A stretch of DNA of 25,822 nt from Ophiothrix spiculata (lineage: Eukaryota; Echinodermata; Ophiuroidea; Amphilepidida; Ophiotrichidae): NCBI GenBank assembly GCA_000969725.1, contig JXSR01S019193.1. One strand, 5' to 3'. Under the pieces are notes generated by a model. That model did not search any database and was not told the origin of the DNA. It saw nothing but the letters and a program-made list of their open reading frames with translations. Of this stretch, positions 1 to 11,200 are shown one piece after another. The translations under genes and the position numbers were made by a program. Each line of letters opens with the position of its first letter. Position 1 is the first letter of the stretch.

Positions 1-2130
1 AATTTTGTGAGATTATGTTGTTTATACTTGTTTTAATGACATTTCACTCCTCTATGAGAAGTTTGATAAGACTGGTCAGACTAAGGATGCTTAGATTTGT
101 CGAAATGAACTAAAAATTCATGCTGTAAGTTTCATTCTTGTCAAATTGACAGTTTATTTTCAGCTTTTATATGCACTGCAAAATACATAGTAGAATCAAA
201 ATCTTCGTGAAGAACATGCTACACTGCTGATCTATCATTAAAAAACCATTTTGTCTCTTTGGGAAAACCTTCATTGTTTGGTGAAATTTGTTGGCTTCAC
301 ACTTTGCAAAGGGTATGGTAAAAGGGTTTGCTTGAAAACTTGACCACTGCAGGACCTACTGAACAGAAATAAATGGAAGAAATCTATTAAAGTCTAAAGC
401 TGTCTGTTAGTAATAGTAGGATGGTTGGGCCATTACATCCAGCTTGAATTTTGTCTCTGATGATTATGTCCACGTTGTAGGACTATTCTCATGGGTCAAA
501 AATCTAGACAACATAAGAAGCAGACCATTCTGTCGATTCTGACGCCCCTTACAGGATAAAGAGTCAACCCAGCAAGTTCCTATAGACTTAATATTATGAA
601 ATACACCATGATAGGATCTATATTTGTCGCTTTTATTAAGACACCAAGATTCAGACACCTCTAAGACCCATGGAAATCGTCAAGTTATCTGGCCCTGTAA
701 TATCAAAAAACACCATCAGAGGAAGTGTAGGAAGGATAAAGGGGCTGTAGGAAGTGTAAGGGTTGGCTAGTCTTTGTGGAAAAAGTTTATCTATCCATCG
801 TATTTCAAAAGATGTCAAGTGATCTGTTACCACCCCTTTTAATACCCATGGAAATAAGTAGTCATATTATCTGGCACCATTTTATCAAATAGACTATCAT
901 AGGAAATGTTTAAGGGTAGTCTAGGAAGGGTAAATGGTTTGTAGGAAGGGTAAGGAGGTTGGACGGATTGTAGGCAGGAACAAGGCTGAGACCAGATAGA
1001 TAGGATAACATAAGAAGATAACAGACCCATGCTTATACTCTCAAGTCCTCAAGTCATTTGGTTGAGACAACACTAACAAATAACATGAATATTCCCTGAT
1101 TTCAACAAATAGGAGAAGCCTTAGACAAGCGACAGATGGGATGACCCTCAGTGGGAAAATCAGCTGAACCATTTGGCCAAACTAAGACATGCTAATCTAA
1201 ATGATCTGGTTATCAGATTGGATAATGTGGATGATATTTGAACCAACCGTTGGGTCTTTTTGTTTCCTGTTCCAATGTCTTCTAAATGGAGAATGTTTAG
1301 AAGGAGTTTGGTGACCATTTCTGAAATGTAAGAGGATTTGTTGTAAATGAATAGGAATGGTGGTATACCTGGTGGTGTGCTAAAAATATTAACTTCTGGT
1401 TTTTATGCTACTTTATTTTCATATTTTTTTCCATCTATAAAATTTATGAGAACCAAGTATTTTCCAAGCAGATCTGAATATTAAACTTCAAGCCATTGTG
1501 AACCAATTCACTTCCTGTTTGATGTTAGGTTGTAGATAACAATTCTGATAAGATGTGTCATTTCTGATCCCTTCATTAAAACCTCTTCCAGATTTATAGC
1601 CACACCTTATAAAATTCCCTGAAGTTTCATTTTGACACATCAATATTTGTTGAGGAAGTATGTAAATACATATGCGAACTGAACTTGAATCAAAGAGGGA
1701 GGGAAGGGATCTATCGACAAGACACTTTTATTGGTTTATGGGGTATGCTAATCTATTTTGGCTATTGTTATAGGAGTATTCTTGGTAAAGTGACAACTTC
1801 CTTAGTCTTACATTTTATTTGTGTCAAAAGCCATAAATGTTTCCTGATTTCACATAAATTATGTTTTCCTTTCAATTAAAACATGTCCACCTCTATATAA
1901 AGTTATAAATGCCATGAAATTAGCTAGAAGCAATTATGTTGGATATTGTTTGTGTTACCAATCTTTCACATTCCTACATGTTAAATGTCGTATGTTTCTT
2001 CGAAATTTGTTTGCTAATTTGATGCAGAGTGGGGAACCCTTGAGATATTGTTCAGTCTTGCCTTGTTTATTCTTGGCAATAATAACATATCTGTTTATAT
2101 CCATATCGTTATTTTTCTTGGCACACACAG
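1..2130. other. Upstream non-coding sequence, probably an intron of the same gene
   Basis: Exon 1 begins in phase 1, so at least one exon precedes it. I see no segment here with paired splice sites and convincing coding character, so the region is most likely intron. It contains the diverged tandem repeat at about 490-1040. Short open frames are present but have no recognisable content. Confidence 0.6.
490..1040. repeat. Diverged tandem repeat, period about 178-181 bp
   Basis: The anchor ACCCATGGAAAT occurs at 666 and 844, and ACCCATG again at 1025. Between anchors the units share ATTATCTGGC / GTTATCTGGC, ATCA-rich middles and GGAAG(G/T)GTAA blocks followed by TTGG. The motif AACATAAGAAG occurs near 509 and 1007, extending the array. 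The repeat is old, with many substitutions and small indels. On the - strand two neighbouring units can both be read as related Pro/Leu-rich peptides, but in different frames. Confidence 0.6.
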
Positions 2131-2270
2131 CATCCCGAGAGCTTCTTGCGTTGGAAGGGGAGGCAGCCAAGAAGGAGATGATCGCTGCATTACTTGCTAG
2201 GAGAGAAACCCTGAAGGAAAGACTCAAAGATCGTCTAGAAGAGCTCAAGAAAGCCTGTGTCAAGGAAGCG
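2131..2270 (+). CDS. FRMD4A: FRMD4-like exon 1 of the visible part: N-terminal CUPID coiled coil
   Basis: The acceptor is ...ggcacacacag before 2131 and the donor is GTAAGT at 2271. The exon is 140 nt and enters in phase 1, with two bases completing a codon carried from an upstream exon outside the window. It exits in phase 0. It encodes 46 full codons beginning SRELLALEGEAAKKEM and ending LKKACVKEA, a strongly charged Leu-periodic helix typical of the start of the CUPID module. The open frame runs further upstream, to 1914, but that stretch reads like AT-rich intron and is preceded by this good acceptor, so I exclude it. The last 72 bases and the donor are duplicated immediately downstream (see the repeat at 2199-2368). 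Confidence 0.8.
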
Positions 2271-5200
2271 GTAAGTAACCCGCAGGAGAGAAACCCTGCA
2301 AGAAAGACTAAAATATCGTCTAGAAGAGCTCAAGAAATCCTGTGTCAAGGAAGCGGTAAGTGACCCAGCAGGCCAGAGGGCTGACTCGTATTGAAGCAAC
2401 CTGACCTGGTTTCGCTATTGACCGCTACATCTCTTAAAAGGAAGCTGTCGCTTAATTTCCATGTTTATATGCACTAGGAAATATAGATTTATATGGTAGA
2501 TGACTTGTGCATTTGAGTTGTCAACAACTTGCAAAAAAATACCCCTACATTTTATCACAAGACTTGCTTGATGAAATTTCTTAGTACTCTAGTCATTTTA
2601 TAATTTTCTACACACAAGATGTTCATTGACTTCAAAAACGTTGAAAATAAAGGTTTTGGATTCAATTTTCAAATGGATTTATTGCCAGGCAAGTAGCAAT
2701 TTATAAAGAACAAAACATTCCTGTTTCAACACGATTTTCTGTGTCTTTAATATACACAGACTTGAGTATCGGGGTTAGATTTGTAGTGCATTAAGTAACC
2801 CTAAAGTGTGTTATTTTTAAAGTACAACCTTATCATGACATAGTAACATAACAGCCTGTTGCAGCGCTTGAACAGGAACTTGTGTACAGATCATTTAGCG
2901 GACTTGAAAGCTCAAGACATGTCATCTGTCAGTACAACTCTTTCTGTTGTTTTGTGTCAAAAGCAGGCCGCTATCTCGTCTAATCAATAAGAGCACTCAC
3001 ACTGACATTTTTTCCCCTCAAATTTGCATAGATATTAGCAGAGCTTTGTGTTCACACAATAAACAGTTCCTAATTTACCTTCTTCTGACTCTATGACATA
3101 TGTATCTAGTTTGTGATTGACTAAATTGGGGAAAGTTTGTATGCAAAGAAAGGGTATTTCGCATTACTCCCAGATACAAACTTGCTTCTGTGTGGGTTAC
3201 GAAGTATGGAAATAGCAAGATATTACGTTGAACATTTTGTTTGGTTCTGTAAAATTTGCAAATTGCCATATTGGCCTCAGTGGGGTGTAAGATTCATTTA
3301 GAATAGCCTATTTCACTTTATCTGTGTGTAGTAGCGATGAGTAACAGGTAAAAGTCTCACCTGGATATTGCATTAAACCAGACCAATTGGCAACAAGGCC
3401 TCAGGAGGAAAACTGGTTAGAATTAACCTGTCATTGATAAAGAATGGTTAGTTACATTGTTGAAAAGTGGTTACAGTCTTGTAATAACATTGACCAGGAG
3501 ATTGGCATGAGAAGGTAGATCCTGGTGATTCCAATTAGCTAAAGGTTAAAGAACTCCGAAGTGCTGTCATCAGGGGCTGAAAGTAATTGTGTTTCTGATG
3601 GAGATTCCTCTAAAGTTATTTTACCTGAAGCTAGAGGGTGTCTTATAGAAAGGTGTTCACTGAAGAGCTAGCTACCCTTTATAATAAAAGCTCTAATGAA
3701 TGAATAGAGAAATTTGAAATACAAGAGGTGTGGAATTTAGATTCTCTTTCATTATCTCTGTCAATCCACCCTAAAATATTAACCATTTGAAGTAGTTGTT
3801 TTTTGTCTCATTACAATTGATTATGTAAGAACGTGCATGTCAAGGTAGTTTAAAACAAAACCTCTTTTCAATGTTACTCAATAAATTTGTATCACAATGG
3901 TTGATGGTTATCCTTGTCATTATATCATACAAAATGACAAGTAACAAAGCAAGTGACAATTCAAACTATCTAATTAATCAAAGTCTTGCGTTTCTCAGTG
4001 TAGTTCAACTTAAGTAAGCAAGCAAGATTTTGAAGGCATTCACAAAGACAAAAACAAACAATAGACAAGTCAAAGATGTTACCTAAAATATACCTACCCA
4101 ATAATGGGCGATTGAACAAAAGCCTGCCTTGTCTATATAAATGCCTGTTACTTAACGAGTTTGTCTAAATTAATTTATCAATGTCAAGAGCAGTTAACAA
4201 CTCATCAAAGGCAATATCATTGAAGTGTTTAGGTTGGCTACCCAATCTTTGCAATTAGTGTTAACTGAGCGTAACATCCACAGTGCATGCTACCTGTGTC
4301 TTGACCGCTTGATGAGGTCAGGTCACCACAGATAGCCAACAGGTATTAGACTTGATTGAAATCTCACAAACACTGCTAGACTTGATTGAAATCTCACAAA
4401 CACTGCTAGATTTGATTGAAATCTCACAAACACCGCTAGACTTAAGGGAAATCTCACAAGTCCTGCCAGACTTGTGGAAATCTCAAGAGGCCTTCAGGTA
4501 AATCTAGCTGACCAGTTGCAGTGATGCCTTTCAGGTGAAGTGGCTAGAATTTGTCATCAGGATTTAAATGGTTTTAGTAATTTGCAGAAAAAGCAGTGTT
4601 CAATGTTTGTTTTAGATAAGGCAAATTACCTTAAAGGGCTTGGAAGGACAGATCTGTAATAGACCTTAATTTTGTCCTCATTTTGTTCAAGGTGCCACCA
4701 CATTTCAAGTTAATATTTCTACGTAGTATTAAGAACACATACATAGCATCATAACAGTTTAGATATTGATGTTCAAAAATAAGCAACTCTTCGTACCGAA
4801 AGTGCAAAGGGCAGGTTGTAATCCATTTTTTGTCAATGTACACATGGCTGACACCCTTAGTGTGTAGAATTCGTGTGCATTGAAATGAGTTTTCATTTTA
4901 TCAAATCATGTTATGTCACAAAATCAAGGAATTTTTTGTTAGATTGGTAAGAGTAGTAAGGTCGACGACTTGTGAATGAAATCGCACCATATTAGCTCAA
5001 TAGTGGTGTATTGCAAAGAAAGTTATTTGCTACCTTAACAAGATTATGTTACAAATCTGCTGCCAGCTTATAAAACAACCATTAGAAAGTGCAGTTCATT
5101 TGGTTGCTTGAGGGTTGTGATGTCTGTGAACCTTGCACACTAGGTGTTGGGTTACTTGCCTGAAAGGCTGTTGATAATCCAGTAATGGCTAATTCATGTC

Positions 5201-8200
5201 ACAATTGGGGTCAAATCTAGCCTGTGGGGATCTAGTTAATCTACAAAAATAAAGGATTTTTTGCTATAAATGAACTACAACAATGACCCTCTTTCAAAAT
5301 TTCATGAATGGTTCAGTTAGTCAGTTCTTGAAATATGGAGTACTGTAGGTTGGTAGTTTCATTTTTTATCCAAAAAGAAATTCAAAGTGAGAAATTACAC
5401 AGCTTGTTTCTTATAATTACTTCTTCTAAGACTTCATGATTAAGCTCCAAATTAGTTTTCGGATCAAGTTTCGCAATGCACCTGTCCTGTTTCTTGCGAA
5501 GTGAAGTAAAAAGATGGTCTCTGAAGGCAATTAATTAAGTCTTCACTTTTTCTTTTATCTTCATATCAGATATGTTTCAGTTCAAATTTTGATGAAAATA
5601 GATCCATAAATAAGGTCATTTCCTCTCCAGTTACGTTCCTTCAACAAAATCAATTACTAGCTAATGTGTCAGCGTCCTTTGATGAAGCAGTTTCAAGAAG
5701 ATTGATCAAATTTGCCAAAATCTTTGCCATGAAATTTAAACCTGTAAGTCACAAATGTGCACTCTTAAATCAGACATTTTAATTAAGCTCATACAAATAT
5801 TCTTTCCCTTGGAGGTGAACAAGATTTGCATGTTTTTGAGTCCTCGACTAGGAATTAAATCGGGGACCTCAATTGTTTACTAAAAATAAACCATTTATCA
5901 ACTTGGCTGTTATGGCTATTTAAAGCACTACATTTTGATCTATAGCATTGAATGAGCTTAGATACCGTTCAGAACGTAATTGATAGGGTTCATTATTTTA
6001 TACTTGGAAAGTCCCAGGTTCAATTTCTGAACTAGTATCCATTAATCAGACATCTCAAGGTTGTTGCCGATGTGTTGTTTCTGTGATTCCAAGTATTATA
6101 CCAGCACTTTTCGAATTATTTTAAATGAAAGCAAGTCCTATCTCTCTGTAGATCAGAAAAATAGATCTAAACAGTAGTCATTTAGTTTCAAACAGTGGTC
6201 AATATAGTTTCTTAATTGAATTATTTTAGCTGTGCAGTTCTTCTGTGAAAATGACCTTGGGTATTTTAATTTTCATTAGGAAACAAAACCAAGCAGAACA
6301 ATGCTTGTGATTGACAGTTACTCACAACAGTTTGTCTCGCAACCACAATAGTATATTGACATTATTGTATAATTTACTTTGGGTTTTGATTTCATTTCAT
6401 GGGAACACGTTCAACAAGTTAAATACTGTAAAAATATGAAAACCGTTATTGTCACCAATCTTCAGAAATTCAACAATCTATAATATGCAGTGTAGGTTTG
6501 ATATTTGCAACTGTTGAAACATTCTGTGCCCCACATTTCCTAACATAATCCATTCTTAAGCTTGACTTATTCCCAACCTTCACCTGAAGCTAACTCACAT
6601 TATAACAATACATTGCCTTTGTGATTTTTTCTATGTCATGCAGAGCATTACAGCCAGGCTTTGCTTCTGTTTGAATGATCCCTATGTGTAAATACAATGC
6701 TCTATTGTATAATTTACTTCAGAGTTTTGATTTACTTTCACACAGAAAACTTCAACTGTAAAATAGTGTAAACCTTAAATATTAAGCAGTCTTACAAAAC
6801 TAAAAAATCTATGAAGTGCAGTGTATAGGATCAAGATATTGTTGTTACTTGTCCAGCAAAACATATGCCACTACATTCATGTTGTTAACTGCCAATTTGT
6901 TTCCATGGCACGAGTTGAAGTTATGAACTTCCTGTGGATTACCCCTGGGGAGGGGTACTCAAATTTGGTTTGGGTAGGGACGTGCCTCTGGGATATTTGG
7001 AAAGCCACCCATCCAAATACCAATTTTTGAGAAAATTTGACCCATCCATATACCAAATCTTCTGAATTTTGAGCCAAATTTAATCAAAAATCTCATTTTT
7101 TTCTGTCCAAATTTGCTCTATTTTGGCAAAATTTTCTCACATTTTGAGAAGAAATGTCCAAATGTGCGGCATTTGGCGCAAATTTCCTATCAAAATACCT
7201 CATTTTGTGAAGAAAAAGGACCGATTGGAATACCAGAAAGCCTGATTTTGCTACCCAAATTTGCGGCACGTCCCCATAACCCCTTTTGTACTAAGTAGCC
7301 CCCACCCCACCCCTGTGGGATTACCACATGTCTTTTGAAACCCTACATTGTTCTCTGCATACTATCAATTGAATGGCTACAACATTGCTGACTTTTGTAT
7401 TTAACATGTTGATTTTTTTTATTTAACAGGAGTTAACCGGAGAGCTTCCAGTGGATTATCCGCACACCCCTGGTGAACCATTGCCTCACATCAAGAAGAG
7501 AGTGACCACGGCGTTCACATTGTCAGACAAAACCGTCAATGCTGAGCATGAATCAGCTGAGGTAAACACACACAAAACGCTGCATTTAATCTGTAATTTT
7601 AACAGAAAACAATCGTAAGGAACATCAGATGGAATCTTTATGCTATAATTGGTATCAATCAACTAGAAGACAAAATGGTGTTGATATTTATGTTTTTAGA
7701 CTATCATTATTTTCATCAATTTTAAGTAAGAATAAGAAACATACACTTCAGATTTGGGATGTACACTAGTCAGCTATTTTGTCTGAGAACATTTTTTGAA
7801 AAACTTTTTATGGGACTTTCCTTGACTGGTCTCCTAGTGGTAGTTACGTAGTCTTAAACCGTTGGCTCTGAATTCCAAAACACAAATTAAAGGGCATAAG
7901 CAAAATAAGAAAATCTCTCTAAAGTTTTGTCCTGACCTACAGTTGAAAAGAAGAAAGAATCAGGTTATCTCTGCCAACAGCATGTTGCACTTTAGAGTTA
8001 AATCTATGACGTTATTCTGGATGTGATACCTAAATGTCTGTTATAAGATATATCCATGTACATTTCAATAAAACAAACTTGATTTGAAGAAATCCCAACA
8101 GGATACCTACAAAATCCATTTCTGAACTTAAAGGAAACTGTGATAGAAAGCTACATGTCTTGTCCTTTCAATTATCAGCTAAATCTCAATTGACCATGTC

Positions 8201-11200
8201 TAAGATATCTAAACATAGACTTGATTTGACCAAACATATGTCCCTTGAGTCCAATGGGTACCTTATAGAATCAGATTCTATTCAACAAAGACAGCAAGGA
8301 AACCAAAAAAGATTATCACAATAATATTGATCTTGCTCTCAAAATACAAGAGTTCACATCAGTCCCTAGAGAGAAAGACTCACAAGGTTTGTCTGCTATT
8401 TTGTCGTACAGAACCGACAGCTGCTACAACTGGAGACTGAACAGGAGATCCAGTCTAAGATTACGACTGCAGCGCGCAAATTGGCAGATGACCCGACCAT
8501 CAGCAAGAAGGTGCGCAAGACGCGCAGGGAGTCGTACAAGAATTCCGCTCGCAGGGTAAGTATTTGACACAGTGGATCCCTGTAAACACAAAATCAACCA
8601 GAGTAATACAGACAAGTTTGGAGAGACTCATTTCTAATTCCTAAGTAAAATTCATCATGTTGAAAATTCTGATTATCAAAATACAATGAAAAGCTGCTGT
8701 ACCATGATATTTTGTGTTCAAGGAGCCTAACTTTATAAGGCCAAGAAAAAAAAATTGTTTGGGTTGCCCTCAAGTGGAATTTTTGAAAAATTGAGTCTCG
8801 GTCCGAAAATAATTTTTTTAAGCATTAAAAAAAAAAAGCACCTAAAGAACCAAATTTGGGTGCATTTTCAACTATTTTCAAAATATTTTCTCAAAAAACA
8901 CCCAATCTGAGCTGAATAGACCATATCGATAATTGACATAATCTCGCCGTTGATGGGGTAATCCACAGAATCGGACGGGGAACGGAACTCAGAGCGAGAG
9001 CAAGTAGTGTGTATATCATACTCGGCCTCGTTCTGAGTTGCCCCATCAACGGCGGGATTATGTCAATTATCGATATGGTCTATTGGGTGCTTTCCCGACC
9101 CTAACTTTTTGTTTTTAATTGTTGAATAGGGCTGAGGGCAACACAACAACTTTTGTTGGGCATAATGAAGTGTTTTTTGCAAACCCATGTTATATCTAAA
9201 CACACCTACCTGCCTGCTTTCAACTATATTGAGCTTATGACCTACTGCATACAGTATATTAGAAATTGGAATCATAGAATTAACAAGAAAACTTAAGTAT
9301 TTGACGATTTGTAAAATTATGAGTTTCTCTTATTTAATCAAACATGTGTTAGGCAGGAAGAAAGGTTGTTGTGCTTTATCTATTACTAATATTTTGTCAT
9401 GCTTCAAGGCTAATCCCATAGTTATTATATATGACACAAGTTTGAATAATTTTAATTGGATAATTTGGCCATTTATATAATATTAATTGGCTGATTTATG
9501 GAAGCTTAGTTACATAATCAGATAATGGCATCTCCTAATTAATGGGCGCCTTTTAGGTAACAAAACCCGTATTTCATTAAATTTTACTGACCATTTCAGG
9601 CAAATTAGGATGAAGTGTTAATAAATGTCACATTCTTTCATCACCTTTCACTTTCTCATTTCCTCTCTTGTTTTTGTAGTTGGTAAACATTGAGCAGCAG
9701 TTGAAAGACTTGAGAGTACGTCTTGGTTTAGACCCTCCAGACAAAATGGCACCCAAGGCTGTACAAGAGGACATGAGTGGTTTTGACACCATCAATAAGA
9801 GAGGGTCGTCACCGCCTCCTATCCGATCTTTATTTGGTAGGGAGAGGGGACGTAGTAAATCAAAGGACGATGGATCAAATCGATTACGATCAAAGAGTGT
9901 ACCTCGTCAAATCTTAAATGGAGGTTGGAGGTCACCGTCAGCTACTCGTAAGAATAAAATTAACCAGGATAGCGTAGAGCCTGTTGAAATTTATACTGAG
10001 ATACCCCAACAGACTAGCACTAGTTCTTTGCCGAGAAGAATCAAAGATGGACTGAGGTCTCGCTCCAAGTCTCACGCTAATTACTTTGAAACAACTATTA
10101 AAAATATTCCTGTTAAAGAGAGAACTTTAAAGAGTGCTGCCAGTGAAGGGAGGCTTAATCTAAAAATGGCCAGAAGTGAGGAATTTCTGAGCAGTGTGCC
10201 GGAGCCACAGGATGTTGTGTTTTCTGTAGGAGCGCCTGATTATGACGATAATCAAAGTGCTGAGAATGTGTATACTGTTAATTCGGGCCCTGAACCTAGT
10301 TATAATGTCAACTCTAGAAATGAACAGGATTATATGACCAATGGTGATCATGATCCTAGTTATTCAGGTCATGAATCTGGTTATAATACTAACACTGAAC
10401 CTAGTTATAATAGTAATCCTTCAAGATATGATCAAGGTCAGCATAGGTCGTATAGAGATGACCAGAACTCAGATAGATATAATAGAGATAATCAAGAACA
10501 AAATTATCAAAGATATCGAGATATTAGAAGGAATTCGCATCATGAAAACCCTTATGAAAGTATAGACAATAGAGTGCATCAGTATCCTCCTGAATCACCA
10601 AGGTCGCAGAGGAGAGTGGAGGTGGACTATGCCGATTCACCTCCAATACCTCTCCAAGCTACACCTGGCAAATCCCGCCCTAGAACTCCTGCTAGTTATG
10701 ATGAAGCTATAGCACAAACACCAACAGGGCGAGGACAAAACCATTATAATGGATCGCCAAGAAGGCATAGAATAGTCAATCATAATGCTGATAGGCCTCC
10801 ACCTCCTTCATATTATAGTGCTTCAAGTAGGAAAATGTCAAATTCTTCTGGACGATATTATGAATCACCTGATTTTGTGTCGCAAAGATCGGACGATTAT
10901 ATTCCCACTCCAATGAGGCAGATGCATGCTGCTTCATACTCAAATTTGCAACACGCAACAAGAGCACGGAATTATTCGCATACAGATGATGATATTGAAT
11001 ATCACCAGCAAGCGACTTCATTAAGTCAACCGCCATCACCAAAGAAGCATGGATCTATGGGTAATTTGTTGAATATCAAATCAAATAGTCAGCCTATTCA
11101 GCACCAGGAAGAAGATCAGGACTTCAATAATTATGCTCCGTATCGGGGCCGTCCTTATTATAGATCACAGCAATATCAAAACTATTCCGCTAGTAGAACA

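Larger units (their letters stand above)
2369..7429 (+). other. Intron between exons 1 and 2 (about 5.1 kb)
   Basis: AT-rich, with stop codons in all frames. It contains the minisatellite at 4347-4495, a possible unannotated exon at 5631-5743, tRNA-like SINE remnants at 5841-6035, a direct repeat at 6364-6840 and a foldback element at 6931-7325. Nothing else stands out. Confidence 0.7.
8556..9679 (+). other. Intron between exons 3 and 4 (about 1.1 kb)
   Basis: The donor is GTAAGT and the acceptor is a long pyrimidine tract. The middle is filled by the MITE at 8755-9152. The remainder is AT-rich without visible structure. Confidence 0.85.

Noticed and set aside
1914..2363. 149-codon open frame on the + strand
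   Set aside because: Only 2131-2270 is exon. The 5' part is intron before a good acceptor and the 3' part reads the duplicated exon end in the wrong frame.
4347..4495. CRISPR-like 30-bp repeats
   Set aside because: The units are directly adjacent with no spacers, and the genome is animal, so it is a minisatellite.
5841..5935. Functional tRNA gene on the - strand
   Set aside because: The T stem and acceptor stem do not pair, so it is a decayed tRNA-like remnant.
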